This document shows positions 9,399 through 22,201 of a DNA stretch of 64,000 nucleotides, one piece after another. Below the pieces are notes generated by a model. That model was not told the origin of the DNA, made no database searches, and was given only the letters and a program-made list of their open reading frames with translations. The position numbers were made by a program, and so were the translations under genes. Within the stretch, counting starts at the first letter, position 1. Each line of letters opens with the position of its first letter. Origin of the DNA: Rhizodiscina lignyota (lineage: Eukaryota; Ascomycota; Dothideomycetes; Aulographales; Rhizodiscinaceae); contig ML978131.1 of NCBI GenBank assembly GCA_010015805.1, forward strand, positions 248,001 to 312,000. Reading direction: 5' to 3'.

Positions 9399-11427
9399 AT
9401 GTATCCTAAATCTGGCCGATACAGCCTACCTTCTAGCCCAACGGTAGAACACACACCATGGCGTCGTCAACATTCAAGAATCCAAATGCTATCTCTTGGG
9501 AGACTGAAAGTCATGGCAGCGATCACAATCTTCCTTGTTATGGCGTACTCGCTCCTCTACTTTCGCAATTGGAGCGAGGAGAAGGTGGAACCGCAATTCG
9601 AAGGCATCTTCACCTTGCCGGAGAGCGAAAATACTACAGTTATTAAGAGCGCTGTTATCGCGGATACTTCATTACCACCGCCGATGAAGGACAATAATAA
9701 TGTGAAAGGAAAGATAGAGAGCTGGCGAGAGAGACTGGACTTTGTCACCCCGTGGAGACACAAGAGCAACAGTTTAGGAGACGAGCCGGTAAAATCTTAT
9801 GCATATGAGCCTCTTCCGACTAGGACAATCACTCTATCAGAGCCATTGTTATATGAGTCTATTCCTACAGATGCCCCTGCCTCAACACAGACAGAACCGT
9901 CTGATGAGTCAATCCTATCAGAATATCCTCATGCTTCGACACAGGCAGAACCGTCACATGAGTCAAACCTGTCAGAATATCCTTATGCCGCGACACTGTC
10001 GAGGCCTCCTCTCCCTCCAGTACGAATAGCCAAAGTCAGCATTCTCTTTGGCAATACCAGCAGCGCAATGCAGCGCGCCCTTCGCACCCACGAGGTCCAC
10101 AATCGAATGCATGGATACGAGATGCATGTCGCTCGCCGATCCATCCTCGACGATACCTGGACCAAGCCTGCATTCATTCTGTCTGTGCTATTACAGGAGC
10201 TCGCCAAGCCTGAGGGTGAGGGTGCGGAGTGGCTCTTCTGGGTGGATGCGGACACCATCATTTTGAACCCGTATGTTCCAATCGAGGTATTTCTTCCGCC
10301 AGCGGGAGGCTGGGACGACGTTCATATGCTGGTGACGAGCGATTGGAATGGCCTCAATAACGGCGTCTTCCCAATCCGTGTCTGCCAATGGAGTGTTGAA
10401 CTGCTCAGTTCAATCCTCTCATACCGCGTCTACCGACCGCAAGCTGATTTGCAGTTCCGCGACCAGTCTGCCATGGACGCGTTGCTGAAGGAAGAGAGAT
10501 TCTCCTCACATGTCCTACATGTGCCGCAACGATGGTTCAATGCATACTACGGCGACGTTGACGGCAAGATTGAAACATATCAGATCCGCCGCGGAGAGTT
10601 CCTCGTTCACTTTCCTGGCCTACCAAACCGCGACCAGCTCATGCAGCCATGGCTCGAGCGCGCGGAAAAGCATGCGCCGGACTGGGAATTAGAGCTGGTT
10701 CACACGACGTATCCTGAAGAAGTAAAAAAATACTGGCGGAAAAAGGAGGCAGAAAGGGAAGACAGTCTTGAAAGAGTTGATGAAGTCCGCCAACAATGTA
10801 CCGAGTTATGGGAAGAGTGTGAGAAGTGGCTGCGTGACTGGAGAGCAGACTTTTCTCTGAGCGTCATCGATGAGATACAAACAAAGATTAGAGAGGTAAA
10901 AGAGACCCTTAATGATGACACGACGGGTGGGCAGTTCGATCTTGTCACTGACGCATTCGCCGATCTCCGAAATGTGGGTCTTCAAATCGATCTACGACAT
11001 GGATAGTGCTGATACTTATTTGAAATAGACTTCGAAGGCGATGGAATTGGAGCTGGAGCGCGCTCAAAAAGTAGTGCTCAAGCAAGTGCATGATGCCGTA
11101 TTTGCGGCAGAGAATGCTACGCTTACGGATGCGAGTTCCGATGACGTGCAGCGAATGGTGGATGGCGTTCAAGACCAGATTTCGCAATTAAAGGAGGTCA
11201 CCGTATCTACATATTGGTCGAAAGGTCAAGTGATGGAAATGGTTGAGCAATTAAGAGCGACGCAAAAGACATTAGAGAAGAAGATCCAGGAAGAAGAGAG
11301 GCCGGCAGCAGGAATGGAAGAAGACGACATCCATACAGCTAGCGGAACAGTAGCAGCGGAAGGTCACTCATCTACGCGGTCAGGCTCCTCTACTCAGGCG
11401 ACGGATGAGACGGAAAACATCAGATAA
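9399..11427 (+). CDS. GT34 alpha-glycosyltransferase (GMA12/MNN10 family) with coiled-coil C-terminal extension (657 aa)
   Basis: Exon 1 is 9399..10973 and exon 2 11029..11427. The 55-bp intron (GTGGGT...ATAG, phase 0) removes an in-frame stop and links the catalytic part to the tail. Layout: short cytosolic N-terminus, TM anchor (LKVMAAITIFLVMAYSLLYF), Ser/Pro stem, then the GT34 domain from VSILFGNTSSAMQ through WLFWVDADTIILNP (the DxD metal/sugar-nucleotide site), LNNGVFPIR and FRDQSAMDALL to the Golgi-type end VHFPGLPNR. A type II Golgi galactosyl- or mannosyltransferase acting on N-glycans or mannan is expected. The last ~190 residues are Glu/Lys/Arg-rich heptad-like helices, which the family does not normally carry. 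Confidence 0.88.
9882..9989 (+). repeat. Tandem 54-bp repeat in the GT34 stem region
   Basis: Two adjacent 18-codon units encode STQTEPSDESILSEYPHA and STQAEPSHESNLSEYPYA. The repeat sits between the membrane anchor and the catalytic domain, where length variation is tolerated. Confidence 0.8.
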
Positions 11428-13994
11428 TTGATTGGAAAACACGCTACCTGCTCATGATTTGAATTCGAGTCGATCTTCTTACCTCGGTGTTTGTACCTAT
11501 ATGCTCGGCGAACGTCGAGGTAGCCAGCCACAGTGAGGCCTCACCTGGTGTTGAGGCTAGTGCCGGGTGGTTGTAGGGTCGCAGCGACCAGTAATGGAAG
11601 GCGCGACTGCTCGAATATCAGAGCTTATTCTTGACGCCCAATTATCAGCTTACAAGTCAATCCCCCCATACATATATTCAACGTCCAGCCTCTCGTGCAG
11701 GCTGCACTTCACAGACCAGCTCGCGTAATCCGTTTGCGGCCGTCAACGGCTCGGGCGCGGAAAGCCCCATGTTTGAGGATGAGGTTAAGCGAACACGGAG
11801 ATATCCCAGACGTCAATCAGTTTGCCCGTCCGCAGCCTGAGCCAGAATCGTTCAGCTCAAGCCTCTCACTGACCCGCAGGATCGATCTTCAGAGCGAGCC
11901 AAACGCAAAGGCAGTGTGGCAGTTTCTCAACATGCCGTCAAGCGTTGGCATCATGTACGAAGAGAGAGCAGAATCCTTCGAACATGCATCATCCTGTCCA
12001 AAAGCACACCGCTGTGCCGCTTCCGGAAATATGGTTCCCAAATAGGGTTGACAGCTGCCGTCCGCCCCCACGGTTGCCGCGTCTTGTCGAGATGAGAGAA
12101 AGGCCGTGGAGGTGACGGCGTTAGTGGGATGTCCCAAGCCTTAGCGGAGAGCTGGTTCGCGATGATTCCAACCCGCAAAAGCTTGGCTTTGCGACGGGAG
12201 CGGGATGTCACGATGAGTGGGCGTTGCGCGTTGCGTATGCGGCTTCAATCGGTCCTATGTAAAAACCAAAGGAGTTGCAAAACGTCGTGTCTTGCGCCCA
12301 GCCGGGAGATATGATGTGCTGATGCGGGTGGGGGATGCGGCAGAGGGCTGGCTAAAGAGAAAGGGCATCATGTCGTTTACACAGAGTGATCGACGTTTCG
12401 TCCCAGCCACAGCAGAACCCTCCACCCTCCATCGGGATTGTGGGGAGCGCCGACTCTAGCGACTCGAATCCCTGAACCAGGTTCCTGTCCAATCTTTCCG
12501 TGAGATCCAACGATGCTGTAATGCACGAAGCCGGTGGCTTCATCATGGCAGCTCGACAATTGACGCTGCGCTAGGTATGCAAACTGTTGAGCAGCAAGCA
12601 CCTTCACCATACCGTTTGAAGTTCGGACAGTTCTTCGCTTGTCAGAGCACGGCATTGGCGGCAATTTCCGTAGTCGAAGCCAATGATAAAACAGTTTCAA
12701 GACACGACCATGGCGGAGAATGTTCCGCAAGATTCGAGAGGCCATTTCAATTCTGTGCACGGTTCTCCGCACTTACTCGAAGCGTCACTATGAGGCTCAA
12801 CTCTTCGCAAAAAGAGTCGTATCGACGTGTCGATCACCCCGAGTCTGGGAGATCCTCAGACCGTCACCACGGTCGGACTACGAGTCACTACCCAAATCGC
12901 TACCAGAATTTCGTTCATTTCCCCTGTGGGAGACGTGCGATCTCCTTACGTCGGAGTTTTGAAGCAGTGCTCTAGTGGTAGCGCTGCAAATCTTCCGCGC
13001 CTTTATCATATTCCCGAGGACACTGAGGAAACGTATAGGCTGGCGCACACCTCTCGATGCCGTGAACTGAGGGGATCCTTTATCATTGAGATGGTGCAAC
13101 GAGCTGTTGAGATCCAGTTCCACCGCAGCTGATTGCGCAATAATTCTAGCATCAACCCGGTAGGTTGCGTCGGCGAAGGGAGGCGCTGCTTGCACGATGA
13201 TGTTGTGCGCTGGACAGCGAATGGGGAATTGGTCTAGTTTGAGTTTTGCACCTCCACGAAACAAACTTTCAACGACCACCAACCAGCTCGTTTCGCAGCC
13301 TGCACGTCCGGACCTGCGAGGAGGAGAAATGTGAAGTTCCGGCGCTTGTTGCAGAGGAGATCTCCAGCATTTCTCAGCAAATGCGCGTGAGCAGATCGCA
13401 ATGCAGCATTCGCGGCCATGTCCACTGCATAACGTCAGGCTTCCTTATCTTGGAAGGGCTCGACGACGTGTTGGCTCACCTGCTGTCGACGCTTGCCTCG
13501 AATTCGGACTGCGGCGGCCTCGGGAAGCAAAGCTCAGGGCCCATGTCGGTCAAGCCTGCAAGACAAGGTGGCTAGATCTCCGGCAGGGTTAAGAAGTGTA
13601 AGTTAAGGATGATTTGTGCCAGCGCCTGTTTTCTTCCAGACGCCGACAGGCCGATTGCTCCACCATGGCGCATCTTCACCAGCTGAAGCCACAAGCCGCT
13701 GGCGCAGATTTACATGAACGAACCACGGCCCGCTAGCCGCCTACAGAGCAGTAATATTGCTCTTATGGTCCATCGAAATGGCCCAGCTAAGTTTATATTG
13801 ATGCCCTTGTGCCTCGATGTGCCTGTCATACATTTCGGCACCAAACGGGCGATCCCCTCGCCTGCCGAATTGTATCTGGGGTTCTGCGACGTCAGTTCGA
13901 ACTTGCTCCTTGAAACCTTCTAGGGCTTTCCTCCCTCCATTTCCAAGGGTCGGAAGTTAGTTCCACAAAGGGTACACACCTTGAACCTTTCACC
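11428..13994. other. Long stretch (2.6 kb) without a recognisable gene
   Basis: Only short open frames with no domain content occur on either strand, and none could be joined into a convincing spliced gene. Base composition is like the neighbours, so it is not a RIP-type AT-rich island. It could hide a diverged gene or a non-coding transcript. No tRNA-like fold was recognised. Confidence 0.5.
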
Positions 13995-16900
13995 ATGGAC
14001 CTGGACGCGCCTCGGGAACCTGTGCTCGGGCAAGATGCAGCGTCACGAGTGAAAAAGGCACGTCGTGCGACCTGGGGCCCGACTGTCGGGCGAACATATC
14101 TCGACTCCACTATGTATGCACATCCCCTCGACAATGGGTTGAAAGTCGCGTCTTCGACAGTCTTGCCATCGATAAGTCGACAATCGTCCACGAGCGTCCA
14201 CCCGTCGATCCCCCCAAAGGAAAAGCTGAGCTTTCTCGACTCCCCGTATAGGCCATCTACCCCTTCGCACGGATATACAATAAACAAACGACACACTCTT
14301 TCCGCAATGGACAAGCGAAAAACTTTCGCTTCCGCTGGATCTCTGAAAAATCCTCTGCGGCTGGCCAATGTGAGGAGATGGGACCCTCGGACCCGGAGTA
14401 CTCAATCATGGGATGGCTTACGACGAGTAAGGACTGCATTTCAAGGTCAAGAATGATGGCTGACAATTTACTAGGACTATGAACTGTTTCATCCAACTGG
14501 CGACTGCCTGGTGCATCTTTACGCCAAGGGCCATTCGAGGAGAGGCCCATCCTTCAGTGTGCATCTGAAGAGGATCCATGAGATGAGATGTGGACCGATG
14601 TTCACCCTTTGCTTTGCAGATGAGACGCCAGAATCTGCCGCGAGACAAATTCCAGGTGCACCAAAGGTCTATGAAATCTTCATCCCCGCCCCTCAAGATG
14701 CCATGCGAGAAGATGCTTTCACTTGGCATATCACCACTCGGAATTTTTTCGCCTTCGTCTTTGGGAAGCCACTGGTTGGCGCGCATCTTGGAAAGGCATT
14801 GGTGGATCTTCAAGAGCGCTTGCATGTCTTTCGGTCTGAAGAGGTGGACAATTTTGCGGACATGGCAGCGTATCTGGAAAAGGCTGGCTATCTGAATTTC
14901 AATCACAACCCGGACTATGCTCTGGCTGTCCTCTACTACGCCGACCACTATAAGCTGCGGGATCTTTGGATCGATGCGTTTGCTCATTCCGTGGGAATGA
15001 ATGACAAACTGAGTGCGAGTTCAGAGTATGAGGTTAGTCACATATATCGTATCTCCGTGAATCGCACTAACGGTAACAGTCCACCTCACGAGTCAACCGG
15101 ACCCTCATCACTCGTGCGTTCTTGGAAATGGACCTGCATCTAGGAAGGGTCTCCAGATCTATGAGTAACTTCCTCGAAGACGAACTCTCTGGCTCGTACC
15201 TCGGTTTGAGTACCGGCGCCCGCGCTCACCTTGATCGATTCCGTTCCTTCCTGCACCAATACTACGTGGAGAAATGGGGCTACTGGCCACCGCCGAAAGG
15301 ATCGCAACTCCCAAAGTCACTCTACAAGTCTATGTACTTTGACTTCAGAGCTCTATACGATTTCCTTGTGGACACTGATTCAACAGACTCGATGCTGTCT
15401 GAAAGACTACCGATTGGTGGAATTTGCGTTCTCCAGAACGTCCAAGCTTTCGACAGACGGCACAAGTATGCACCTCTACCGCATCCACTACCACTGGTTC
15501 CAGATGCAAGCGCGTATGTGAAGGCCCAGTCTCAGAGAGCACTCCTTTCCATCGCACTTGGTACGAAGAATTCCAAAAACAATCGGCAATTCTCGACTCG
15601 AAGCGCTCTCCACGCTGCGACGAATACCCACGACCTTGCTATCGTCAATGCACCGCTGGTCAAGGCGTACCGCCAGTTCGAACGGGAGTGTGCAGTTCGC
15701 AAGGAAGAGAAAGTCTCGCTTGCGGATGCGCGGAAAGTTCGCTGGCTGCTGATCTACTCCATTCTCCAAATGCTCATATCTGTAACACGTGCTCCAAAGG
15801 AAGTGCGAGACACAGATGGTCCAGATTATCCTCTCTGCTGCCTGGTTGCTGGATTGCCTCCATGGGATCTATTGCAACATCCAGCGTTCAATACGCCTGC
15901 ATCCCCAGATGACGACCGGCCGTCTACCGCTCGGCCATCTACCGCTCGGCCATCTACCGCTCGACCGTCTACCGCTCGACCGTCCACCGCTATCTCAGTT
16001 AGATCGACGGTGGATCAGAACGGTATGCCAAACGTGAACAAGGCGCTTCCGAAGGTTCCTGCTTTCGAAATTCAGCCAGATTGTGCGACAGATGCGGTAT
16101 ACATGGGCAGTAGTCGAAATGGCAGTTCTACCAGTATCAACAACCTCGCCAAGCATGGCGAGGCGTTGTCAAGACAATCTACTCCACCAGTCCGCCGTAA
16201 CTCCTCAAAGCGATCCGTCAAAGCATTTTCCTTCAGTAACTTCGGCTCCCGTCGCAACAGCGTTGTCAAGGCCCCTCACGCTAGCTTTTGTGAGATTATC
16301 ATTCATGGCTACGGTAACGGTCTCAATCCAACTATCATTGATACCGCACCCGCGTCGGAGACTCAGGCGAAGGTTGCTGAGCCCGAGCCAGAGTTCGTCG
16401 GCTTGACGCCCACTATCACCAATCCGGAAAGGTCCAACAAAGATCCCACACCGGTCTTGGTGAGAGCCAGCTCTTACTCGACAGAGTACAGTCACACAAG
16501 CGCTGTCCCTGAACCGCTTCAACATCGTGACTCTACCAGGAGACGATCCGTAAAGGTCCCGGAACAGCTCACCAATCTGAACGTGCCGGCTGTACCTGAT
16601 CCCAGCCGCACACCTACTCTTGAAATTTCACAAGTCGAAAAGCTTAAGGACATGATGCCAAGTGGCTCGCACACTCCCAACTCCGACAGTACAGCAACAG
16701 ACAGCGATATCGAAGATGCCTCTCCAGTGTGGTCGTCGCGCCGCGCATCCGCAAGCTCCCAAAGTACCGCTACTGAATCACCAAACGTTGAGAACGAGAA
16801 AGTATCTTTCGAAGAGGATGTCTCTCTGCTACACATTAGTCAATCTACCCCCGAGCTTCTCGACGTCGGTGGCCTTCTCAAAGGATGCACGCCCACGAAT

Positions 16901-17137
16901 CCTGCGCGCAAAGGCATCCTCGTCCACCGCAGCTTTTCAGTCGAGCGTTTCCGCGTGCCGACAAACGGTACAGGTGGCAATGTCATCCCGCCTAACGTCC
17001 TTGCCGCTCGCAAAGAGCGCGACAAGGCATTTGCTTCCGCACAGAGGAAGTGGAGGAGGAGGAGCGTGAGGTATTCGGAAGAGGTGGACATGGTTGCAGT
17101 TCTAAAGAGCGGCCCAGTTGGTACCGTCGGTGCCTGA
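13995..17137 (+). CDS. Large conserved fungal protein, DUF8004-like (1015 aa)
   Basis: Three exons: 13995..14426, 14475..15032, 15080..17137. Introns of 48 and 47 bp have GTAAGG/GTTAGT donors and CTAG/ACAG acceptors, all in phase 0. The N-terminal 140 residues are basic and Ser-rich. The conserved core opens with ELFHPTGDCLVHLYAKGHSR and continues through FFAFVFGKPLVGAHLGKALV, a BTB-like helical block, to the region WLLIYSILQMLISVTRAP and LCCLVAGLPPW. The C-terminal ~430 residues are disordered, Ser/Thr/Pro-rich and begin with five RPSTA units. From memory this core corresponds to a widespread Pezizomycotina domain of unknown function listed as DUF8004; a Pfam search would settle it. Function unknown; many SP/TP sites suggest phosphorylation. 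Confidence 0.82.
15917..15991 (+). repeat. 15-bp minisatellite, five units, encoding (RPSTA)5
   Basis: Five in-frame 15-bp units differ only at third codon positions (CGG/CGA, CCG/CCA, TCT/TCC). The repeat marks the start of the disordered C-terminal half of the 1015-aa protein. Confidence 0.9.
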
Positions 17138-18358
17138 TTTCTCATTCTGCTGCACTCGTTGGCCTTATTTTTGCATCACTTTCACGCAAGGCGTATCGGC
17201 GTAGCATTTCTGGCGTTCAATATCCCCTGGTGACGGGTTTAAGCATTCGCATCATACGCATGTACTGGCGTCTCCTTTATCAGTATCCCCATCACTCGCT
17301 AGGCCGTCTCCTTTTCCAACTGCCAGCTCTCCAAAAGCTCACATCTGCCATCGTTAATCAATTTTCTTAGTGTTCCAGCTGCTAATGTCGTCCGCAGTCG
17401 CATCGAATTCATTTAAATTCTAATGTCTGATGACCTAACGTCGTATTATGACCACTCGTTTTTTTTTTAATTGTTACTGTCTGCTGCGACATCTATTTCC
17501 CTGTCTGTCATTGATACATGCGTAATACCAGAATGTATATCTTGCTGCGCGCGTATAGACCTGTATATATCCAAATTACACATAACCTCCTCAAAACTCC
17601 TCGTCTATCTGCATCCCTAGCATGACTGTGTGTGCATCGCAATGTTTGCTCGCTCTCCCCGAGCTTCTGGATCTTCGATGCTCTCCAACCGAGTATTTCC
17701 AATGCAATGGTTCAGCCCCCAAACAACACGCGGACATCATGCGAAAGATCACAAGATACTTCCAGAGTATCAATCTCGATGTCCTGAGGAATTTCGTCAC
17801 GATCATGGAGATGGAGATCGGTTGGGATGGAAGTGAAGTCACCGGGAAGGGGCATGCAAAAGACCCCTGCGTCGATCACCGTGTAACCCGAAATTTATAT
17901 GCAGCTTCTGGTCACCTGTGAACTTAGAAGATCGCGATGTCCAGGACACTGGAAATGGATCTGATGACTTCAGAATCTGACAGGGACCATGCGCGATGAT
18001 GTTATGGTTCCGTCGTGCGAAAGGGAAAGTCTTTGATTGAGATGTATTGAGCAGTCCACGGCGAAGATACGGCTAAGAACTGAAGTACGTAGATATTTGT
18101 GAAGAGAACGACTGATATCGCAGCGAACTAGGCCCACTATGGTCGTGTTTACTAGGAGTCTATATGGAAGAGGATAGTAGAAGTATTTAAAGTTGAGAGA
18201 CTAAAGAAAGTAGAAGCTGAGAGAACTATGTCTATCATCTTTAGACATCATTGTAGGCCAAGCACAAGCAAGGCTCCTACACTTATGATGGTATCAAAAT
18301 ATGACCTCTATTTGAGTCTTAAATTCTCATCTACAAACACTATGAACCTAGCACTAGT
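17138..18358. other. Convergent intergenic region, no gene recognised
   Basis: It lies between two convergent genes and holds both 3' ends. The open frames near 17508-17921 on both strands have no recognisable domain and no splice partner, so I do not call a gene. A short T run is present at 17459-17468. Confidence 0.5.
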
Positions 18359-19419
18359 TCACAGCTTATCCGTCTCCTCCAATCCTTCTTTCAGAGCCTC
18401 AACAACATCCTCAAGAGTCCCCCTCTTCCTCTTCTCTATCGTCTCCTCGCCCAACACCGTCCCATCCGCAACAAATCGATATGTCCCCGCTATCGAATCA
18501 TATATCCCATCGCCCCACTCCTCTGCCCATCCGCCATCCTCGCGAAACGTCCTCCCAATCTCCCTCATCTCGTCCACCCAGCGATACGCCTTCGGCGCCA
18601 TGCCCACCACCCCCTTCTCCCCCTGCTCCTTCAGCTTCGGCGCAAAGCCGGCCAGGTGTCCGCGCAGCTCGTCCAGCACCCCGAGCCGCGCGGCCGTGCT
18701 GTACGACTGGATCGCCAGCGCGGTGAAGCCCTTGGTCAGGCTGGCGAAGCAGCATTTCAGACCAGACGCACTGCCGATGTCTGGGCCGACATCGCGCGCG
18801 TTGAGCAGGGAGAAGAGGTGCGAGCCGCTCGTAGGCGCGGCAGACAGCGGATGAGGGCCAGATAGCACGATGCTGGGGCGCGTCCACGGCGTCGTGCCGT
18901 TGGCGTCGCTTGAGGCTGAAGCCGGAGGGGGCTTTGGAGGACCCCCGATAATGCCGCCGTCTACGTAGCGCAGCTTTGTGTCGTCATGGTCTTTGAACAG
19001 CGCGCCGATCGTGCGCGCTGTCGCGGGCGAGATGGCGTTCAGGTCGAGGAAGTAGAGCGGCTCTGCGGCTTGTCTTTCCTGCGGCTTGAAGGCGCTTGCG
19101 ATACGGGTAGCGGTGGCGATGGCATCGCGGGGAGGGACGATGGAGAGGATGTAGTCTGCTTGCGCGACGAGGTCTTCGTCGGTGGGGAGGAGGGTTATGC
19201 TGGCGGCGCTGGCGCGGGATTGGGTTGAGGCGCTGGAAGGCTATGAGCGGTCAATTGACTGGAAGTTGGGATCTAAGTAAATGGTATAGGAATAATTTAC
19301 CTTCTGCCCGTAACGTTGGTGATGACCTTGTAGTTATGGGCGTGGAGGAGACGGGCAATTCCCGCTCCCATATCGCCGATACTCAAGATACCAATAGTTG
19401 CTAGGTGCTTGGACGCCAT
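18359..19419 (-). CDS. 6-phosphogluconate dehydrogenase-like NAD(P)-binding protein with DUF1932-type C-terminus (330 aa)
   Basis: Exon 1 is 19419..19301 and exon 2 is 19232..18359. The intron (GTAAAT donor, CTTCCAG acceptor, 68 bp) joins in phase 2; an upstream CATAG would break the frame. The N-terminus has the Rossmann dinucleotide loop GILSIGDMGAGIARLL of the beta-hydroxyacid dehydrogenase family, followed by ILSIVPPRDAIATA and LDLNAISPATA. The C-terminal half starts near SGLKCCFASLTKGFTALAIQ, matching the all-helical domain that sits in place of the usual 6PGDH C-domain. The substrate is unknown: a 3-hydroxy acid or related compound is expected from the family. The true start in the short first exon is easily missed. 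Confidence 0.85.
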
Positions 19420-19715
19420 TACGAAGTATGATTTTCGATGGCAGTGTAATCCGATATCTTGATGATTTGATACTTCATAAAGCCAAGAGTATTTTAGAAT
19501 TCGAACGAAATCCGATATAAAGATGACGTGCCCGGAAGCAGCTATCCCGACGGGACGACATTGAACCACCGGCTCCATTGATATCATTGAATGCGTTCTA
19601 AAAGTGCTCTAATGCTAGTCTAGGGTATCAATCTAGAGCTACACAAGGACGACGACACTCGCGCGAGAGCAGCGTGCCAGTAGCATGTTCAAACAAAGGC
19701 CGTATCAATCGTTAA

Positions 19716-21236
19716 TCAATATATCTCCCTCATGCTCTTCCTATCTCTCTCTTTCATCTTTTCTACCATCATATCCACCGTGCTTCCTGGATTCGAGAGT
19801 GCTTCTTTCATCGCATCGCCCTTTTGCGGCATATGTGCGGCGACGTCTGTATCATTCGCCGTGTCATATGCGCCATCTCCAAGCTTATCCGCCTTCGCCC
19901 CGGAGTTCATGCCGCTCTCATTCTCCCAGTGCATCACATCCTTTTTACGGGATTGCTTGCTTCGAGATCTCTGGCTGCGTGATCGTGAGACCTTTGTACG
20001 GGTGAAGTAGTCTGAATCGTCTGATAGGCCTTCAGCAGGAGTACCAACTCCAGAGTGTGAGCCGCCAAAGTCGCGGCCAACGTTCAGAAAATTCGGTCTA
20101 GTATCTCCATCGGAGCTGAAAACATCATCTCCTTCTGACGAGGCCGAAGCGAGTCCCGGAGAAAGGCAGTTGGCAGGGTCAACTGGCGTATCATCATTCT
20201 GCTTCGCCTTGCCGTTGACTGCGAGCTGAGCAGCCTGCTCTGGGTCCTTCGGAGCAGCAGGAGAGTCTCCAATCTCACTCTTCTTGACTGACTGAGCGGC
20301 GGCTTGCATGAAGTCCTGGGTATTCTGACGGCGAGCTCTTCGAGGAAAATCCATGTGAGCATGGTTGCATCCATTCACACAGCCTCCCCATCTGCGTATA
20401 GGAATACCAGGCGACGACTCTCTTGGGTTTGATAGTCCTTTGCTGATGGACTGTTTCCGCCCGTTTTGCTCATTTCCAGCCACTGCTGCCGCCCTCTTCT
20501 TCAGCTCTGACCAGGTCCGGAGCTGATTCTCAAGGACATATTTCCCATTGTCCATATTCTGCTTCATGGTGATGAACTCGCAATGGTTGATGTTCCGGAG
20601 GTCCTCGAAGTACTCCACGCTCCAGTGATACCACTTCATCAAGAACACTCTCGTCATGAGACCGTGCGTAACAAGGACACAGACGCTTGGGAAGTCTTTC
20701 TCGCCGAACTGCCGCCATAAGCTCTCGTTGAAACCGCTGATGCGATCGTACGCATCGGCAGCAGACTCCCCGTTGGGGATACGATAGAAGAAGTGTCCAT
20801 AGTCTGCCCTCTCTTGCCACATCCTCTCCATCTCCGCAGAGCAAGGCTGAAAGTTGCCAAAGTCTTGCTCTCGCAGCCTAGGTTCCTCGTATACAGTGAT
20901 ATGATGTCTTGGGAAAGGGCTTGGATGTGGATCGTCCTGCGTCAGCGTCTTCAATATGGCCTCCGTTGTCTCTCTCGTGCGGCGATAGGGCGAGGTATAG
21001 AATTGGATGGTATCATCGGGCTTGAGCACGGAACGCAGGCGCCGGCCTGCTTCCTCTGCTTGCTGCCAGCCATCCGGGGTGAGCTTGACGCGGTGATCGG
21101 GGACGAACTGATGGATGTCGCGGTTCTTGTTCCCTTCTGACTGGGCATGGCGGATTAGAATGATCATCTGGTTTCCGAATTAGCATTTGCCATGAAGTCC
21201 ACGGGGTGTAGCCTGGCATACTCGTGGTTTCCCCAT
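19716..21236 (-). CDS. Histidine phosphatase (phosphoglycerate mutase superfamily), Det1-like (488 aa)
   Basis: A 15-nt first exon (21236..21222, MGKPR) is joined by a 54-bp intron (GTATGC...CCAG) to 21167..19716. The joined start MGKPRMIILIRHAQSEGN is what this fungal branch shows, with RHA in place of RHG. Other catalytic parts: the Arg-rich YTSPYRRTRETTEAIL segment, EQDFGNFQP, and the second catalytic His in VCVLVTHGLMTRVF. Residues ~1-230 make the catalytic domain. The rest is a long Ser/Asp/Arg-rich extension absent from the yeast protein. Yeast DET1 is linked to sterol movement between membrane pools, so a similar role is possible; substrate unknown. Neighbouring genes give no clue. Confidence 0.87.
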
Positions 21237-22194
21237 GATGATAGATGGTCTGGAGTAGAGATATGACGTTGACGGCTTTTCCGCACACTAAAATAGGATT
21301 CCTAAATTGTGGGTTTTGAAACGTTGACAAGGAAAAAGGCTGAAGGAGAGGGGTGAGTTTGTTAGATGCAGGAGGAAATCCCCGGACTCAGGCAAATGCA
21401 CGAGTCATGCGGACATGGATGGTGGCGTTCGCCTGGCTCGCCCCCGAAAGGCACAGTGCGTGAAAGCACTGGACCTGCATTTGCTTTTTCTCGCCCAGCA
21501 AAACCCATTTCATTGCCCCGTACTTTGGAACATCATACCATTACCTCTAACCTACCTCATTGAAAACTCTCTATATCTCCATGCCTTCTCATAGTGCGTA
21601 GGTATTCTCAAGGAATCGTTATCCTATGTTTCCTAAACATGTCACAATCTGACCTATCTGCTTTACGTACCTATCCGATGTCTGAGCCTCCATATGCTCC
21701 AAAGTTGTCGATGATTGATGCTTCCCTCGATACCGTTGTGAATCTATTGGAGATCCCGGCGATAGTACCATAATCTGATTCTCGCTCGTATCCTGCGACA
21801 TAGTTGAAAGACTCTTACAGAAAAGCTGACATAACAAGGTTCAAGTTCCTCTTCGCTCAATCTCATTGCTCCTATTAATGTCAGCCCGTTGAACTAAGGA
21901 CGATATTCCGCAGTCAGACCACGGTACTGTGGTCTATATGACTCTTCGATTCGTATTCACAGCTTGATTTAGAAATAGATGTATTATCTAATCCTTCACT
22001 ATCATCTTCAATCTATCACCCTATCCCAGCATAGCTCAGCCGCCAGTCTCCGCAGTCTATTGAGTAACCCATTCGTTCCTGAATCTTTCCTGCAAATTAA
22101 TTATTCTCCTGTCAGCTTATGGCTGATGATGGGTTCCGATTCTCCGCCTCGTTTTCATCACTGGACGATGATGTCAATGAGAAGATGCGGTCGA
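21237..22194. other. Divergent intergenic region
   Basis: It lies between the leftward phosphatase gene and the rightward secreted-protein gene. No coding region was recognised. Confidence 0.5.
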
Positions 22195-22201
22195 TATAAA
22201 A
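22195..22201 (+). promoter_or_regulatory. TATA-like box for the small secreted protein gene
   Basis: TATAAAA lies 137 bp before the ATG at 22338. Core-promoter role inferred from sequence and distance. Confidence 0.45.

Noticed and set aside
12440-12500. Possible tRNA (GACTCGAATCCC-like stretch)
   Set aside because: No acceptor stem, D arm or anticodon arm could be formed around it.
17508-17921. Overlapping frames on both strands near 17.6 kb considered as a small gene
   Set aside because: No recognisable residues, no promoter or splice context, and both strands are equally open.
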